Origin: Martinezella multihospitum
GTDB lineage: Bacteria; Pseudomonadota; Alphaproteobacteria; Rhizobiales; Rhizobiaceae
Length of the DNA stretch: 64,000 nt
Assembly (NCBI RefSeq): GCF_900094585.1
Contig: NZ_FMAG01000004.1
Span: 744,001-808,000 of the forward strand
Direction: 5' to 3'
The notes below the pieces were generated by a model. That model had not been told where the DNA came from, made no database searches, and saw only the letters and a list, made by a program, of their open reading frames with translations. Numbering within the stretch: position 1 is the stretch's first letter; the number at the start of each line of letters is the position of its first letter. Below are positions 61,895 to 64,000 of this stretch, piece after piece. A program made the position numbers and the translations under genes.

Positions 61895-63628
61895 ATGAAC
61901 ATAAGTCTGATCGTGCATCCCGGTGTCGATAGTGCTCTTATTGCCTGGCGCAGCGACTTTATCGACCAGTGCCGTGGTTTTGCCTTGCGACGGAAGATCA
62001 AGCGCGCGGCTGGAAGCCCGCAAAGCCCGAATACGGTCTCCGATGTCGACGCCGACGGCTTTCATGAGGAGATCGTTGCCAGTTGGGTCGGCTTCGCCGA
62101 TGGGCCGGCCGTCGAAGAAGGCACGCGCAAGCCGACGACGGAATGGCCGATCCAGAAATATCTCTGGTCCGATTTTGCCGTCAATCCGGGCGATGTCGTC
62201 GCCTACCGGGTCTCCGCCATGATCGGACCCGAAACGGCGTTGCAGGAATCGGCCGATCACGTATCGGACTGGAGCGATGCCATGCAGATCGGGGCCGAAA
62301 CCAGCGGCCATGTCAGCTGCTATTTCAATCGCGGCATCGTCGCCAGCCAGTGGCTTGCGCGCGTGTTACCGGAAGAGGCTCCCACCACGAAACTCAAGAA
62401 GGCGATCGCCAACCCGGAAGACCCGATCCGTCGATTTCTTGCGGGGCCGATCCGCGACAAGCTGGTATCGCTCCTCAACGATGCGCGATCGAATGGCGGC
62501 CATATCTATGCCGCCCTGTTCGAACTGGACGATCCGGAACTTATTCCCCTGCTGCAGGGCTTCAAGAAACGGGCTCACATCGTGCTTGGCAATGGCAGCG
62601 TCAAGAAAAAGGGCGATGACGAAAACGAGGACGCCCGATCCGAGCTGTCTTCCTGCGATGTCAAGGATCGCATGAGCGCGCCGCGGGCACTCGCGCACAA
62701 TAAATTCCTGGTCATCTGCGATGCCGACAAGTCGCCCCAGGCCGTATGGACCGGCAGCACGAACTGGACGATGACCGGCCTTTGCACCCAGGCCAACAAT
62801 GCGCTTTTGGTCGACAACCCGGCCGTAGCGGAATTCTACCTCGATCAGTGGAAGACGCTTGCCGCCGACGGCAATGATTCCCCGCCCGCCCTCTATCAAA
62901 GCAATGCCGAGCCCAGAACAACGTCCAAGGCCAAGAATACGACGGTCTGGTTCACGCCCATGCGCGAAGGACTCGATCTCGAACAGGCAGGCGAGCTGAT
63001 CCGCGGCGCCCAGCAGGGCATCCTGTTCGCCATGTTCAATCCGGGTCCTCGCGGTACGCTTCTCAACGACATCATCGAGCTTGCGTCTCCGTCGAGCCCT
63101 TCGTTCAAACCCGATCTCTACATCCAGGGCGTGGTCAACCAGAACCCCGGCACGGCAAAGAACCCTGTCGTGCTGTTCAACAGAGGCGAACGGATCGACG
63201 CCAATGCCGATGTCGTCCTGCCCGCCGCAATCCCCGGCCGTTTCGCCTATTGGCAGAAGGAAGTTCTGAAGCTGCCGACGGCCCACGCCATGGTCCACAG
63301 CAAGGTGGTCATCGTCGATCCATATGGTCCCAATCCCGTCGTCATGACCGGCTCCCACAATATGGGTCCGAAGGCGAGCGGCGTGAACGACGAGAACCTG
63401 GTGATCATCACCGGCAACGGCGATCTTGCCAGCCAATATGCCGGCAAGATCATGGAAATCTATGCCCAGTATCGCTGGCGGCAATCCGTTCAGAAACAGG
63501 GTGGCGCGCCCAAGTGGACCGGTCTTGCCGATGATGACAATTGGCAGATCAAATCGCCGGATCAACCCTATGACAAGCGTCGCATACGCGAGCTCGACTT
63601 CTGGTTCGGCAAAAATGACAACACCTGA
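61895..63628 (+). CDS. Phospholipase D-like protein with two HKD motifs
   Basis: 577 aa with GGGAGAGG before the ATG. Residues 1-135 look like a fibronectin-III-type beta domain (ALIAWRSD, VVAYRVSAMIG, DWSDAMQI). PLD repeats: first motif HNKFLVICD (His268, Lys270, Asp276, one residue longer than the usual HxKxxxxD), then GSTNWT; second HSKVVIVD (His468, Lys470, Asp475), then GSHNMG. Could hydrolyse phospholipid or nucleic acid phosphodiesters. No signal peptide or transmembrane segment. Confidence 0.88.
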   Translation: MNISLIVHPGVDSALIAWRSDFIDQCRGFALRRKIKRAAGSPQSPNTVSDVDADGFHEEIVASWVGFADGPAVEEGTRKPTTEWPIQKYLWSDFAVNPGDVVAYRVSAMIGPETALQESADHVSDWSDAMQIGAETSGHVSCYFNRGIVASQWLARVLPEEAPTTKLKKAIANPEDPIRRFLAGPIRDKLVSLLNDARSNGGHIYAALFELDDPELIPLLQGFKKRAHIVLGNGSVKKKGDDENEDARSELSSCDVKDRMSAPRALAHNKFLVICDADKSPQAVWTGSTNWTMTGLCTQANNALLVDNPAVAEFYLDQWKTLAADGNDSPPALYQSNAEPRTTSKAKNTTVWFTPMREGLDLEQAGELIRGAQQGILFAMFNPGPRGTLLNDIIELASPSSPSFKPDLYIQGVVNQNPGTAKNPVVLFNRGERIDANADVVLPAAIPGRFAYWQKEVLKLPTAHAMVHSKVVIVDPYGPNPVVMTGSHNMGPKASGVNDENLVIITGNGDLASQYAGKIMEIYAQYRWRQSVQKQGGAPKWTGLADDDNWQIKSPDQPYDKRRIRELDFWFGKNDNT

Positions 63629-63766
63629 GATCTGACGGGCATCAACCCTGGATCGCAGCAAACCCGCTGCGATCCTGCTCGCGGACATGGCTCGACTTGC
63701 TCGTGCATGTGTAATGCCGACGCAATCTTCGGCTTCTAGTGGCTTGGCAACAATCTGGATTTCCGA

Positions 63767-64000
63767 ATGTTGCCTCGCTGCTCTCTTCCCATGCTTCTCT
63801 TTATCGGCGCTTTGGCGCTTGTGGGGTGGACTTCCGTCGTCGTCAAAACCCATATGGACGGGTCAGGCGAGATGATTGGGCAATATCACGGGTCGCTCGC
63901 TGGTGTGCTTCTCCCCGTCCCCGACCGGCGGTTCACTGCAGGACACGAGATTGCCGGCAGTGCCGTGCCGCCCGGCTATTTCGAAAGGGCGAGGATGCTT
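63767..64000 (+). CDS. Hypothetical membrane or exported protein, 3' end cut by window
   Basis: An ATG opens a frame of 78 codons that stays open to the right edge. It begins with a hydrophobic helix (PMLLFIGALALVGW, residues 8-21), consistent with a signal or anchor, followed by PDRRFTAGHEIAGSAVPPG. No strong ribosome site. Real gene likelihood moderate; identity unknown. Confidence 0.4.
   Translation, partial: MLPRCSLPMLLFIGALALVGWTSVVVKTHMDGSGEMIGQYHGSLAGVLLPVPDRRFTAGHEIAGSAVPPGYFERARML

Noticed and set aside
62366..63853. Minus-strand frame opposite the PLD gene
   Set aside because: Shadow of the two-HKD gene with no coherent domain.
1..64000. tRNA, rRNA, CRISPR array, IS element or attachment site
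   Set aside because: None recognised by eye in either strand; repeated short motifs are all explained by operators or terminators.

Overview
The window looks like a chromosome or chromid segment of a Rhizobiaceae alphaproteobacterium (Rhizobium/Agrobacterium type). The signs are a RopA-type porin beginning its mature part with the EYVR-CDAYGAGYF signature, a sitABCD manganese importer next to a Mur-type Fur regulator with rhizobial-looking TTGCAA-N11-TTGCAA operators, a high G+C content with GCC/GGC-rich codons, and a very high density of ABC importers and LysR/TetR/LacI/ROK regulators. I found no rRNA, tRNA, CRISPR array, phage or intact insertion sequence.

Layout. 1-2276: 3' end of a class III nucleotide cyclase, a small unannotated ORF and a MYG1-like protein. 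2484-9862: a carbohydrate-use locus (two permeases and a binding protein without their own ATPase, a GNAT acetyltransferase, a six-hairpin glycoside hydrolase and a ROK repressor with a 10-bp inverted repeat). 9906-19384: a redox and xenobiotic-stress stretch made of small regulator/enzyme pairs (WrbA-like flavoprotein, two DoxX proteins, TetR, two LysR, HxlR, exported cyclophilin-like protein and alpha/beta hydrolase, SDR, DsbA-like protein, metallo-beta-lactamase-fold protein that has lost its metal ligands), including an MFS gene with a large internal deletion. 19674-22713: overlapping aldehyde dehydrogenase and acetolactate-synthase-like genes. 22962-24077: a self-inhibited Fic enzyme with a C-terminal DNA-binding region and an inverted repeat just before its start. 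24219-30169: cold shock protein, WGR protein, SDR/LysR/GST group, TetR-controlled MFS pump with three palindromic operators, membrane protein. 30310-31907: divergent ketosynthase and acyl carrier protein. 32040-37478: mntH diverging from sitABCD, then convergent mur. 37717-41786: TPP enzyme, hypothetical protein, purine-type permease. 42441-43490: porin with a long AT-rich leader. 44040-51912: Prc/Tsp protease, YigZ-like protein, MFS transporter, LysR remnant, candidate small RNA, GT39-type glycosyltransferase, YdeI-like protein. 52027-52778: ArsR/AHSA1 pair. 52862-60126: LacI-controlled Dpp/Opp-type ABC importer ending in a cytoplasmic glycerophosphodiesterase. 60554-63628: a compact group of histidine-phosphatase-like protein, DUF2278 protein and a two-HKD phospholipase-D-like protein. 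A truncated ORF runs off the right edge.

Most functional units are a transport or enzyme operon with a divergent or adjacent regulator, and several of the intergenic regions carry perfect palindromes that fit that regulator. The least explained parts are the phosphatase/DUF2278/PLD group, the divergent ketosynthase/ACP pair, the Fic gene with its operator-like repeat, the metal-site-less MBL protein and the possible small RNA near 49.1 kb. All family calls come from reading motifs by eye; no database search was run.
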